Shown here in pieces: positions 25,048 to 32,644 of a DNA stretch of 57,342 bases. Positions within the stretch are counted from its first letter, which is position 1. Each line of letters starts with the position of its first letter. The position numbers and the translations under genes are program-made. A model generated the notes under the pieces. That model did no database searches. It was given only the letters and a program-made list of their open reading frames with translations, and was not told where the DNA came from. This DNA comes from a bacterium (GTDB taxonomy: Bacteria; UBP4; UBA4092; JAOAEQ01): positions 75,698 to 133,039 of the forward strand of contig JAOAEQ010000003.1 of assembly GCA_026416715.1 (NCBI GenBank). The letters run 5' to 3'.

Positions 25048-26286
25048 ATGTATAACATTCTAAAAACCAAACTAACCGGATTACAAAATCCCATGCAGGA
25101 TTTTTCCGGTCGATTATCTGAGTTTAATCTTGATGAAAGGAACATGACTGAATTTATTACTTTGATCTCGCAAGAGATGAAAAAGTTAGACTTTGATGAA
25201 GTGGTTCAAGACCATGCCGGCAATATTATCGGTATCATTAATGGTTATGACGCTCAGGAAGATTTAATTCTGATATCCCATATGGATTTTTCTGTGTTCT
25301 CTGGATTACAATCGTTCAGGTCATACCAACCAGAACTGGATATGCTGACTTTTAAAGCCGGAATAATTTCATCGATATACGCCGGGGGATTAATGAAGCG
25401 GGTGTTAATGCCATTGAAGGGGAATCTAATCGTTTGCTGTGTTCCCCGAAGTGAAAGTTGCGGAATAGGTATCAAATATCTATTCGATAATTTCTTACGG
25501 GAACGACGCAAACATATTCAGGGAGTCATTCTTTGTGAGCCAACTGACTTTAATATCAATCTTGGTCATAAAGGAAAAATGGAGTATGAGATTGTGGTGA
25601 AAGGGAAAATTGGGAAAGATGAATTTTTCGAACAACGGGGAATAAATATGCTCGGGACTATGTTTCCGTTAATCAACGAATTAGAGAAATATTCACAAAC
25701 GTTACCTCGCGATTTTACATTAGGTCCATCGAGTTTACGGATTAAAGATGTTAGCTATAGCGGTTACGGTAGTCCGTATCAGCCATTGGAAGATTTACGA
25801 GAATGTCGGGTGGTCGTTGATCGCACCTATGTTCCGGAAGAAAGAGAGGAAACGATTTTAAATAAAGCCAAATCGATTGCGAAAAGTGTTTATCGAGAAA
25901 AACCGGAAGTAATAGTTGACACTGCGGTGGCAACGCGCAGAGTTAAAACCCTAGCTGGAACAGAAGTTATTGCTGAAAAAGAATATAAACCATGGAGAAT
26001 GGAAGAACATCATCCATTTGTTCTCTCTTCGTTAGGAGTACTGAGAGAAAACGGATTTAATGCTACACTTGGATACTGGAAAAAAATTATTACCGAAGGT
26101 TCATATACTTGTGGTGAATTACAGATACCAACTATTGGTTTTGGCGCTGGTTCGGAAGAGATGCTAACTGTCGGCAAACCTATGATATCGATCGATGATT
26201 TAGCTAAATCAGTATATGGACAAACCCTGATAATTCACCGGAATCTTGGTATGCCAACGTTTGGGTGGTGCGAAGATGAAATCTAA
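25048..26286 (+). CDS. M20 (YgeY-like) peptidase-fold protein with lost catalytic site
   Basis: The 412-residue protein follows the M20 hydrolase YgeY along its length: GNIIGIINGY, ISHMDFS, CEPTDFNINLGHKGKMEYEI and IPTIGFGAGSEE align with it. Compared with YgeY as remembered, the first metal His survives (SHMD), but the bridging Asp (TSDQEGG) is replaced in LTFKAGI, the catalytic Glu-Glu (VQEEDC) is RS in VPRSESC, the dimer-domain His is gone, and the last His (after FGPG) is missing. Hydrolysis is therefore unlikely; a binding or structural role is inferred. GGGAGGT (25034-25040) fixes ATG 25048. The next gene overlaps its end by 11 nt. Confidence 0.8.
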   Translation: MYNILKTKLTGLQNPMQDFSGRLSEFNLDERNMTEFITLISQEMKKLDFDEVVQDHAGNIIGIINGYDAQEDLILISHMDFSVFSGLQSFRSYQPELDMLTFKAGIISSIYAGGLMKRVLMPLKGNLIVCCVPRSESCGIGIKYLFDNFLRERRKHIQGVILCEPTDFNINLGHKGKMEYEIVVKGKIGKDEFFEQRGINMLGTMFPLINELEKYSQTLPRDFTLGPSSLRIKDVSYSGYGSPYQPLEDLRECRVVVDRTYVPEEREETILNKAKSIAKSVYREKPEVIVDTAVATRRVKTLAGTEVIAEKEYKPWRMEEHHPFVLSSLGVLRENGFNATLGYWKKIITEGSYTCGELQIPTIGFGAGSEEMLTVGKPMISIDDLAKSVYGQTLIIHRNLGMPTFGWCEDEI

Positions 26287-27508
26287 TGCTACTCCAATTA
26301 ACATTCTAGTACTGAACTGCGGAAGTTCATCGCTAAAATATAAAATTATTCGGATGCCGGAAGAACAGGAATTGGTTTCAGGTGAAGCGGAACGGGTTGG
26401 AATAAAAACACAAGATACCCCGATGATAACCCATTATGTTTTCGGCCAAAAACGGGTGGTTAAAACTGAAATTCCGAATCATACCGTAGCGTTCCGAAAA
26501 GCGTTATCACTGATTAAAGAAGACCATAAAACCCATAAATCGGTTACGTTCGATATCTTTGCCCATCGATATGTTCATCCGGGAACGTGGTTTTCAAAAA
26601 CAACAAAAATCACTAATGCCAGACTCGAACGGTTGCGAGAAACATTGCAATTAGCGCCGTTACATAATCCGATATCATTTGCGTTGGTCGAACTTTGCAC
26701 ACAAGAGTATCCGGAAATTCCGCAATATGTGGTGTTCGATACCGCGTTTCATTCAACGATTCCAAAGGAATTGTATAGCTATGCGTTACCCATGAAACTG
26801 GTAAAAAAATATGGGCTAAGAAAAATAGGGTTCCATGGTATCTCACATCAGTATGTAAGTAGGGAAGCTTGCCGATATCTAAATCGAGATTATAGAACTC
26901 AACGGATTATTAGTTGTCATTTAGGTACGGGTGGTTCCAGTGTATGCGCGATAGATTGTGGGAAATCAATCAACAATTCGATGGGATTTACTCCGTTAGA
27001 AGGATTAATGATGAACACCCGTTCCGGGGATTTAGATTTAGGGTTGCTCTTTTATATTATGTTTAAAGAAAATATCTCGCCTGAAGATACCGAGACAATT
27101 TTAAATAAAAAAAGTGGAGTCCTTGGCATATTTAAGAATTCATCGGATTTACGCGATGTGATTAAAAGTATTAATAACGATTATAAAGCCAAAATGGCGT
27201 TTAATATGTACGTCCGCCGGGTAAAAAAATATATATGTTACTATATACTCTTATTAAGAAAAGCAGATATTATTTTGTTTACTGATTCAATCGGAGTTGG
27301 AGTCCCGTTGATTCGAGAAGAGATTTGCCAAGGATTGGATTTCTTTGGAATCAAGTTGGATAAATTCAAAAATGCAAATTATACTAATGGAATACAAGAT
27401 ATTTCAACCTTAGATTCAGAAACCCGAATTCTGGTACTACCGACCGATGAAGAAATTATGATTGCGCGAGAGGCATATAAGGAGTTTAACCATGATAATC
27501 GTTATTGA
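26276..27508 (+). CDS. Acetate-kinase-like protein, near-complete active site
   Basis: The 410-residue ASKHA-fold protein keeps most acetate kinase motifs: LNCGSSSLKYK, AHRYVHPG with the substrate Arg, APLHNP, VFDTAFHST with the catalytic Asp, GFHGISHQYV, CHLGTGGSSV, TPLEGLMMNTRSGDLD with the transition-state Arg, SSDLRDV and a C-terminal TDEE. The nucleotide loop, normally GGIGEN, reads FTDSIGVGV instead. It may phosphorylate a different carboxylate or act with its neighbour. ATG 26276 overlaps the M20-like gene by 11 nt, and the next gene overlaps its end by 17 nt, so translation is coupled. Confidence 0.85.
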   Translation: MKSNATPINILVLNCGSSSLKYKIIRMPEEQELVSGEAERVGIKTQDTPMITHYVFGQKRVVKTEIPNHTVAFRKALSLIKEDHKTHKSVTFDIFAHRYVHPGTWFSKTTKITNARLERLRETLQLAPLHNPISFALVELCTQEYPEIPQYVVFDTAFHSTIPKELYSYALPMKLVKKYGLRKIGFHGISHQYVSREACRYLNRDYRTQRIISCHLGTGGSSVCAIDCGKSINNSMGFTPLEGLMMNTRSGDLDLGLLFYIMFKENISPEDTETILNKKSGVLGIFKNSSDLRDVIKSINNDYKAKMAFNMYVRRVKKYICYYILLLRKADIILFTDSIGVGVPLIREEICQGLDFFGIKLDKFKNANYTNGIQDISTLDSETRILVLPTDEEIMIAREAYKEFNHDNRY

Positions 27509-28571
27509 ACCGACATTACGTGAAATTACATTTTGGGGTTTTACGAAAGGTAAAACTGGTAAGACCGAAAATACTTGTTTACTTAAAAAAACAGATGAGG
27601 TTCGTGATATTATCGGTTTAAAAACAGTAATAGATACTATATTAAACCAGGAGAAACTAGAAGCGATTGCATTCCATATTTATTTCGGTGCTGACCTATT
27701 CGATCAGGCAGTTTTTGTCGACCGAACTTTTTTCGATAAATTCCGATCGTTGGTTAAATTTTTCCCTTTTTATATTCCGTTCATTGAAGATTTACTCCGG
27801 TCGGTATATGAGAAATATACTACTGTTCCGATACTAGCATTTTTCGAGACAGCATTTTTTACTGATTTGCCAGAAGAAGAGAAATATTATGCGATTCCCT
27901 ATGAGTATTTCCAGAACACTAATATCAAACGTTGGGGATACCACGGCATCTATCATAAGTTCAATGCTCAGATATCAAAATCAGACAACCGAATTATTTC
28001 AATCGTTTTTGATAAGCAGACTACCGTTTGTCCTATATACCAAAATCGACCATTAGCGATTAGTCTGGGATATACACCTTTGGAAGGGATAATGAGCCGA
28101 ACCAGTTGCGGTGATATAGATCCAGGGATAGTGTTCTACCTTATGAAACAATATAACTATTCGATATTCCAAATCGATGAAATCCTAAAAAGAGATAGCG
28201 GGTTCTATGGACTTACGGGCTACGATTTGAGTATGGAAGAGTATTTCAAATTATATGGGAAAGATGAAAAACTTAAACTCGCGTTTGATATCTACGAAAA
28301 CCAAATCTTAAAATATATCGGAGAAGGAATTTCGGTTCTCGGTGGAGTAGATATATTGGTTTTTTCTGGTGGTTTGATCAGATATGCACAATCACTCATA
28401 TTGCATCTGCTCGAAAAGATAAGATTTTTAGGGATTAATCTCAAAGAATTACCGTGGAAGAATAAAACCAACATAATGTCTATCACTTCTCCAGATTCGA
28501 AAATTGGAGTATATCTCAATTTAGAGAATCTTGCACAAATTATCTATGATGAAGCAGTAAAATTACTTTAG
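27492..28571 (+). CDS. Degenerate acetate-kinase-like protein (pseudokinase candidate)
   Basis: The 359-residue protein is clearly related to acetate kinase (RWGYHGIYHKF, LGYTPLEGIMSRTSCGDIDPG, LVFSGGLIRYA) but shorter and stripped of key residues. The N-terminal N-x-GSSS is absent (MIIVIEPTLREITF), HRVVHGG is lost, PLHNP is lost, the catalytic Asp of FDTAFH is Glu in FETAFF, the HLG motif is lost and the transition-state Arg is Ser. It keeps the GG of the nucleotide loop that its partner lacks. AAGGAG (27479-27484) drives ATG 27492, inside the preceding gene. A regulatory or heterodimeric subunit is inferred. Confidence 0.8.
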   Translation: MIIVIEPTLREITFWGFTKGKTGKTENTCLLKKTDEVRDIIGLKTVIDTILNQEKLEAIAFHIYFGADLFDQAVFVDRTFFDKFRSLVKFFPFYIPFIEDLLRSVYEKYTTVPILAFFETAFFTDLPEEEKYYAIPYEYFQNTNIKRWGYHGIYHKFNAQISKSDNRIISIVFDKQTTVCPIYQNRPLAISLGYTPLEGIMSRTSCGDIDPGIVFYLMKQYNYSIFQIDEILKRDSGFYGLTGYDLSMEEYFKLYGKDEKLKLAFDIYENQILKYIGEGISVLGGVDILVFSGGLIRYAQSLILHLLEKIRFLGINLKELPWKNKTNIMSITSPDSKIGVYLNLENLAQIIYDEAVKLL

Positions 28572-28808
28572 TCTTTTGAGTGTCGTGAGAGTTCAATCCA
28601 ATTCGCATCGCAATATCTTGTTCACGCTTTTGATTTTTTAACTATCTTGCCTTGAATTGAAATTAATATGAGTGTATAATAAGCTCAATTTGTTAGATAG
28701 CTAATTTTTATGATTTCGATTTCATATTCGAACCTAATTTTAAGTCATAGATAAAGTTGTTTTTCAGGCATGAATGATATAATAATATAACGATAAAGGA
28801 GGTAAAGT

Positions 28809-29285
28809 ATGCCGAAGGTTTTGATTATTTACTATTCCCGCAGTGGAAATACTGAAAAGTTGGCGAAGTATATCGAAGATGGCATTAAATCTGAAGGAGT
28901 TGAGGTTATCTGTAAGAAAGTTCAGGATGTTAGTGTTAAAGAATTATTGGATTATGAGGGAATTGTAATCGGTTCACCGGTATACTATGGAACGATGGCA
29001 GCGGAAATTAAGAAACTCCTCGATGATAGTGTTCAGTTCCATGGAAAACTGGATGGGAAAGTCGGTGCCGCATTTTCTACTTCAGCGAATATCGCTGGCG
29101 GAAATGAAACAACGATACTTGATATTCTTGCGGCAATGCTGATTCACGGAATGATAATTCAAGGCGACCCGAAAGGAGACCATTACGGCTCTGTTGCTAT
29201 CGGTAAACCCGATGACCGCGCGAAAGATAACGCTATTCGCCAAGGGAAACGAATCGCGAAATTGGTTAAAAGAATCAGCGGATAA
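28809..29285 (+). CDS. Flavodoxin-family FMN protein
   Basis: The 158-residue protein has the FMN phosphate loop YYSRSGNTEKLA near residue 9 and the second loop GSPVYYGTMAAEIKKLLD, as in WrbA/NAD(P)H:quinone oxidoreductase and flavodoxin-like proteins. It probably shuttles electrons in the cytosol. TATAAT (28778-28783) and AAAGGAGGT just before ATG 28809 give it its own strong expression signals. It is monocistronic and converges with the STN gene. Confidence 0.88.
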   Translation: MPKVLIIYYSRSGNTEKLAKYIEDGIKSEGVEVICKKVQDVSVKELLDYEGIVIGSPVYYGTMAAEIKKLLDDSVQFHGKLDGKVGAAFSTSANIAGGNETTILDILAAMLIHGMIIQGDPKGDHYGSVAIGKPDDRAKDNAIRQGKRIAKLVKRISG

Positions 29286-29351
29286 CCAATAAGTATTTTT
29301 TATCGATAATTTTAAGTAGAGTTAATTTGTAGTAAGCTAAGATTGTTTTTC

Positions 29352-29948
29352 TTATTTTTTAAGCTTCTTTCCGCAGTATGGACAATAGCACCAATCAGGG
29401 TCAGTAATCTTTTTCGCGCAGGATTTGCATTTTGTTACCATACTCGCTCCGCAATACGGGCAGAATTCCGGTTTCGCATACGCGCGAAATTGCTTGGTGC
29501 ACATCGGACAAGTTTGCAGTATCGGCGTGGATATTTTTTCTTCTATTACTTTTTTCGCTTCACTAATCGCTGAAGGAACTATCTCACGCATCATTTCAGA
29601 AATATCGCTATCGCGCCAACCTTTTATCGAAATGAGATAAACATTCGCTTCTTTCTTCTGAATCGTTAACCCGGCAGCATCACAGACGGTCTGCAACGCA
29701 AGGTCTGCCGGAACATTTTTGAACGTTGCTGTTATCATTACATTCGGTACTTCCGGTGAAATAACCACGCTAAAATTTCCGGATTTCGCAATTTGCGTAA
29801 TTGCCGTAGTGATAGGAATATTAGTTAATTCTAGCGAAATTTTCATTAGCTCCTTGCTTAATTTCTCCGCCGGTTGTTCAGCATAACTAATAGAGATAAT
29901 GGAAAAAAAGAGAATTCCAATTACTAAGATAATTGGTTTTTTATCCAT
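29352..29948 (-). CDS. Exported STN (secretin/TonB N-terminal) domain protein with double zinc ribbon
   Basis: A signal peptide (about 1-23, ending SYA) is followed by an STN-type domain (about 32-110: ISLELTNIPITTAITQIAKSG, ATFKNVPADLALQTV), a helical linker and two zinc ribbons (CPMC-x13-CPYC and CKSC-x8-CYCPYC). STN domains normally sit on secretins or TonB receptors as periplasmic plugs. Here there is no secretin and the zinc ribbons are an unusual addition. It is the last gene of a sigma / anti-sigma operon. Confidence 0.78.
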   Translation of the reverse strand: MDKKPIILVIGILFFSIISISYAEQPAEKLSKELMKISLELTNIPITTAITQIAKSGNFSVVISPEVPNVMITATFKNVPADLALQTVCDAAGLTIQKKEANVYLISIKGWRDSDISEMMREIVPSAISEAKKVIEEKISTPILQTCPMCTKQFRAYAKPEFCPYCGASMVTKCKSCAKKITDPDWCYCPYCGKKLKK

Positions 29949-29990
29949 ATATTCTATACCTCCTGTAGTCTTTGGGTTCTCTGTGCTGTA

Positions 29991-31124
29991 TTATTTTTCA
30001 TTAAATTCCATTTTTATCTGCAAATGCCGTGGTGATGAACTTTCGGCTTGTGGTATTTCCCGAATTTCAATGAACCGCTGAATCTGAAGGTCAGGCGAAT
30101 GAGTTTGAATGGATAGTTCCATGGCTTCTTGTATCATTCTGGCTCTGATAGAGTCGAATGCAAGATGAGGTTGGGCAACAGGTGGTAATGCCGACGGAAC
30201 TATTTGAATTACCGTTCGGTAGTCATAAGAAGCCACCTGTTCCATTCGTTGTGGAGTAAAAGATACTGAAGTCCCCCGTGCAAGTCCGATACTTTGAGAG
30301 AGAGTATCTCCAGTAGTTGCCGCTTGACTAATACCGAATTCTCCTCCTTTTACCTCAGGAGTAGATACAGACTTAGTTTTACCAATTGGATACGCTTCTT
30401 TAGCATATTTCGCTTCTCCTGCTATCTCCTTCGGCGAGAATGGAGCTATAGCTGTTGGCGTAGCGGCAAGTTCCCTGCTTGTTATGTTCCCGCCGACACT
30501 TTTCATCTTTGTTAATGTTTGATTCTTTTCAGCTTCTTCAGAAGAAATATCACCATGGGTAACTTTCGGCTCTCCGAACGCAGTAATATCTTGTTCTTGC
30601 ATCGTTGGAGTTCCGTGCGTAGCAGGTTGTTCTGCTGGTTTCGGTTGCAGCCGATTTGCTTGAACACTTCTTTCTGGCTTATCCGCAGTAGGTTGCCTAG
30701 CTAGAACCATCGGTGGGTTAATTTCTTCTTTTGGTAATATCGTAGTCACAGGTTGATTGATTATGTTGATACATAGAATAATCGCAACAATTGATATCGT
30801 TGCCGATGCTATTGCAAGTTTTCCCCAGACCGGTTTCTGCCAGCGTAAACGAACCGCTGGTTCCGGTTTCTTTCCAGATTTTACTGCAGCAAGTTTCTGT
30901 TCAATTGCTTTCAATTGGTTCTGCCAATATAATGGTGGCCGTTCTTCTAGTTTTGGAAAACGTTCAATAATTCCATTCAGTTTCTTATACGATTCAAGTT
31001 CAGCGGAACAGACCGGACATCGGGCTAAATGCAATGTTAACCTATCCGATTTCCGACCGGATAATTCGTTATCCAGATATGCTACAATTAATTTTTGAAC
31101 CTTTTTACATCGCATAATTTTCAT
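29991..31124 (-). CDS. Transmembrane anti-sigma factor with zinc-finger domain
   Basis: The first 60 residues form an anti-sigma zinc finger (zf-HC2: YLDNELSGRKSDRLTLHLARCPVCSAEL, with H-x3-C-x2-C). One membrane helix follows (about 105-125, LAIASATISIVAIILCINII) and then about 250 low-complexity, Pro/Thr/Glu-rich periplasmic residues, with a folded-looking C-terminus (RTVIQIVPSALPP, RFIEIREIP). It should hold the ECF sigma factor encoded 51 bp upstream at the membrane. ATG 31124 and ATG 31115 are both possible. Confidence 0.85.
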   Translation of the reverse strand: MKIMRCKKVQKLIVAYLDNELSGRKSDRLTLHLARCPVCSAELESYKKLNGIIERFPKLEERPPLYWQNQLKAIEQKLAAVKSGKKPEPAVRLRWQKPVWGKLAIASATISIVAIILCINIINQPVTTILPKEEINPPMVLARQPTADKPERSVQANRLQPKPAEQPATHGTPTMQEQDITAFGEPKVTHGDISSEEAEKNQTLTKMKSVGGNITSRELAATPTAIAPFSPKEIAGEAKYAKEAYPIGKTKSVSTPEVKGGEFGISQAATTGDTLSQSIGLARGTSVSFTPQRMEQVASYDYRTVIQIVPSALPPVAQPHLAFDSIRARMIQEAMELSIQTHSPDLQIQRFIEIREIPQAESSSPRHLQIKMEFNEK

Positions 31125-31175
31125 GAGTGTTACATTATCAATTTTATCAGACTAATTACTCCAATTTAACATTTT

Positions 31176-31925
31176 TCATAAATATTTTTTTAGTTTCTTA
31201 CGCAGTTCTCGTTTCGCATGATATAACCGAGACATCACCGTACCTATCGGGCATTGCATTATTTCCGCAATTTCTTTATATGATAATTCCTGTTGTTCGT
31301 GGAGAATAAATGCTATTCGATGTTCTACAGATAATGAATTCAATGCGGTCTGGATGAGAGCATTCAACTCTTGATTAACCAGTTCTTGTTTCGGGTTCAT
31401 ACTGTCGTCAGGTATAACATCAGCTAACTTCGATGGTTTCTCTGACTCCTCCGAGATATAAACCGGTGCATCGAGTGATTCTTCTCGACGTCGGTTCTGT
31501 TTTCGTATCTGGTTTCGGCATAAGTTCACGGTTATTCGGTATAACCAACCTGCAAACGTAGCGTTCGGTTGCGATTTGAATCGCTTGATGTGCCGAAATA
31601 CCGCAACGAATGTTTCTTGGGTAATATCATCCGCTTCCGCATGGTTGCCTAAAACCCGATAGCAGAGTGAATATACCCATTTCTGATATTTAACCACCAA
31701 TTCCTGAAACGCAATAGCATCCCCTTGTTGTAACCGGAGAACTAACGCTAAATCTGCATCAAGGTTAATATCTTCCAATACACGCGCAGAAGATGCGCCG
31801 GTTGATATCGATACAGCGCAGGTATCTGACATATCTTCGTCTGAGCCAATCGGTTGATTTACCTCTTTATTTTCAGGGTTGTCTTTGCCAATCATACTAA
31901 CAACCGAACTCAATACTTTATTCAA
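31176..31925 (-). CDS. ECF-type RNA polymerase sigma factor (RpoE-like)
   Basis: Sigma region 2 is at about residues 75-145 (FQELVVKYQKWVYSLCYRV, EADDITQETFVAVFRHIKRF) and region 4 at about 185-245 (HRIAFILHEQQELSYKEIA, MSRLYHAKRELRKKLKKYL). The approximately 60-residue N-terminal extension is acidic and unusual. The start is uncertain: TTG 31925, ATG 31895 and ATG 31832 lack clear ribosome sites, and the domain starts after them. The anti-sigma gene follows after 51 bp in the standard order. Confidence 0.9.
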   Translation of the reverse strand: MNKVLSSVVSMIGKDNPENKEVNQPIGSDEDMSDTCAVSISTGASSARVLEDINLDADLALVLRLQQGDAIAFQELVVKYQKWVYSLCYRVLGNHAEADDITQETFVAVFRHIKRFKSQPNATFAGWLYRITVNLCRNQIRKQNRRREESLDAPVYISEESEKPSKLADVIPDDSMNPKQELVNQELNALIQTALNSLSVEHRIAFILHEQQELSYKEIAEIMQCPIGTVMSRLYHAKRELRKKLKKYL

Positions 31926-32022
31926 AAATAAAAGTGATTTTTCCGCTCAACGATTACACCACAAATACAATTTATATTGATATAACCATTTTCGACTACT
32001 ATTATGCCATACTGTAAGTTTA

Positions 32023-32052
32023 TTGCTAAAGCATAGATGAATACGTTATACT
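32023..32052 (+). promoter_or_regulatory. Candidate promoter for the 32108 gene
   Basis: TTGCTA (32023-32028), 18 bp and TATACT (32047-32052) read toward the plus-strand gene. A minus-strand candidate, TTAGCA (32029-32024) and CATAAT (32006-32001) with 17 bp between, could serve the sigma gene, making this a divergent promoter region. Confidence 0.45.
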
Positions 32053-32107
32053 GTATAGCTAAATAATAGTACAATTCATCAGATTTTTTATTGTATATAC
32101 CTAAAAC

Positions 32108-32548
32108 ATGGCTAAATTGCTTACTTGGAAGAAGTTTTTGATGGCGTTGGTAATAAACCATATTGTCGTGACTCTGTTGGTTTTATTAGGAAATCGTATT
32201 TTCACCCCTCTTGCAGAAAGGAAATGCCAGCAGCAGATGGAGTATATCCAAGCCGGGATTAATGCCTATAATCAATCGCATCCGAATGATAAAAAGCTGC
32301 AGATGGAGTTCGGCTTTCCCGGGTTTATCGAGCAAACCTTGATACCGCAAGGATATATCAAACAACCGATAGTAGATATTCGCGAAACGCATAGTTATTA
32401 TCTGGAACGGAACGGATTTGTCAACTGCCGAATCCATCAGCGGAACCCAGCGTCTATAACTATATTAGGCATCGTGATACTATCGGTTTTAGCTACTATT
32501 TTAGAGTTTGCTTTTTTAGGATATCAGATTCAATATAGAACAAATTAG
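32108..32548 (+). CDS. Uncharacterised two-helix membrane protein
   Basis: The 146-residue protein has a membrane helix at about 8-28 (FLMALVINHIVVTLLVLLG), a soluble middle of about 85 residues with QQQMEYIQAGINAYNQSH and a Cys in FVNCRIH, and a second helix (about 117-138, ITILGIVILSVLATILEFAF). The start of the soluble part resembles the alpha1-C of type II pseudopilins, but no prepilin cleavage site is seen. It lies 96 bp before the phosphatase-like lipoprotein gene and may be co-transcribed. Confidence 0.6.
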   Translation: MAKLLTWKKFLMALVINHIVVTLLVLLGNRIFTPLAERKCQQQMEYIQAGINAYNQSHPNDKKLQMEFGFPGFIEQTLIPQGYIKQPIVDIRETHSYYLERNGFVNCRIHQRNPASITILGIVILSVLATILEFAFLGYQIQYRTN

Positions 32549-32644
32549 CCACGGATTAGCACGGAGGCAAAAATTGGTTTTGATAAAAAAATAATGTGTA
32601 ACTGTGGCTTAATTTTTTAGGAGATTAATTGTAGGAGATTAATA

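Noticed and set aside
31922-32161. Minus-strand ORF of 79 codons upstream of the sigma gene
   Set aside because: It has no ribosome site, unusual Tyr/Asn-rich composition, overlaps the plus-strand gene at 32108 and covers the likely divergent promoters.
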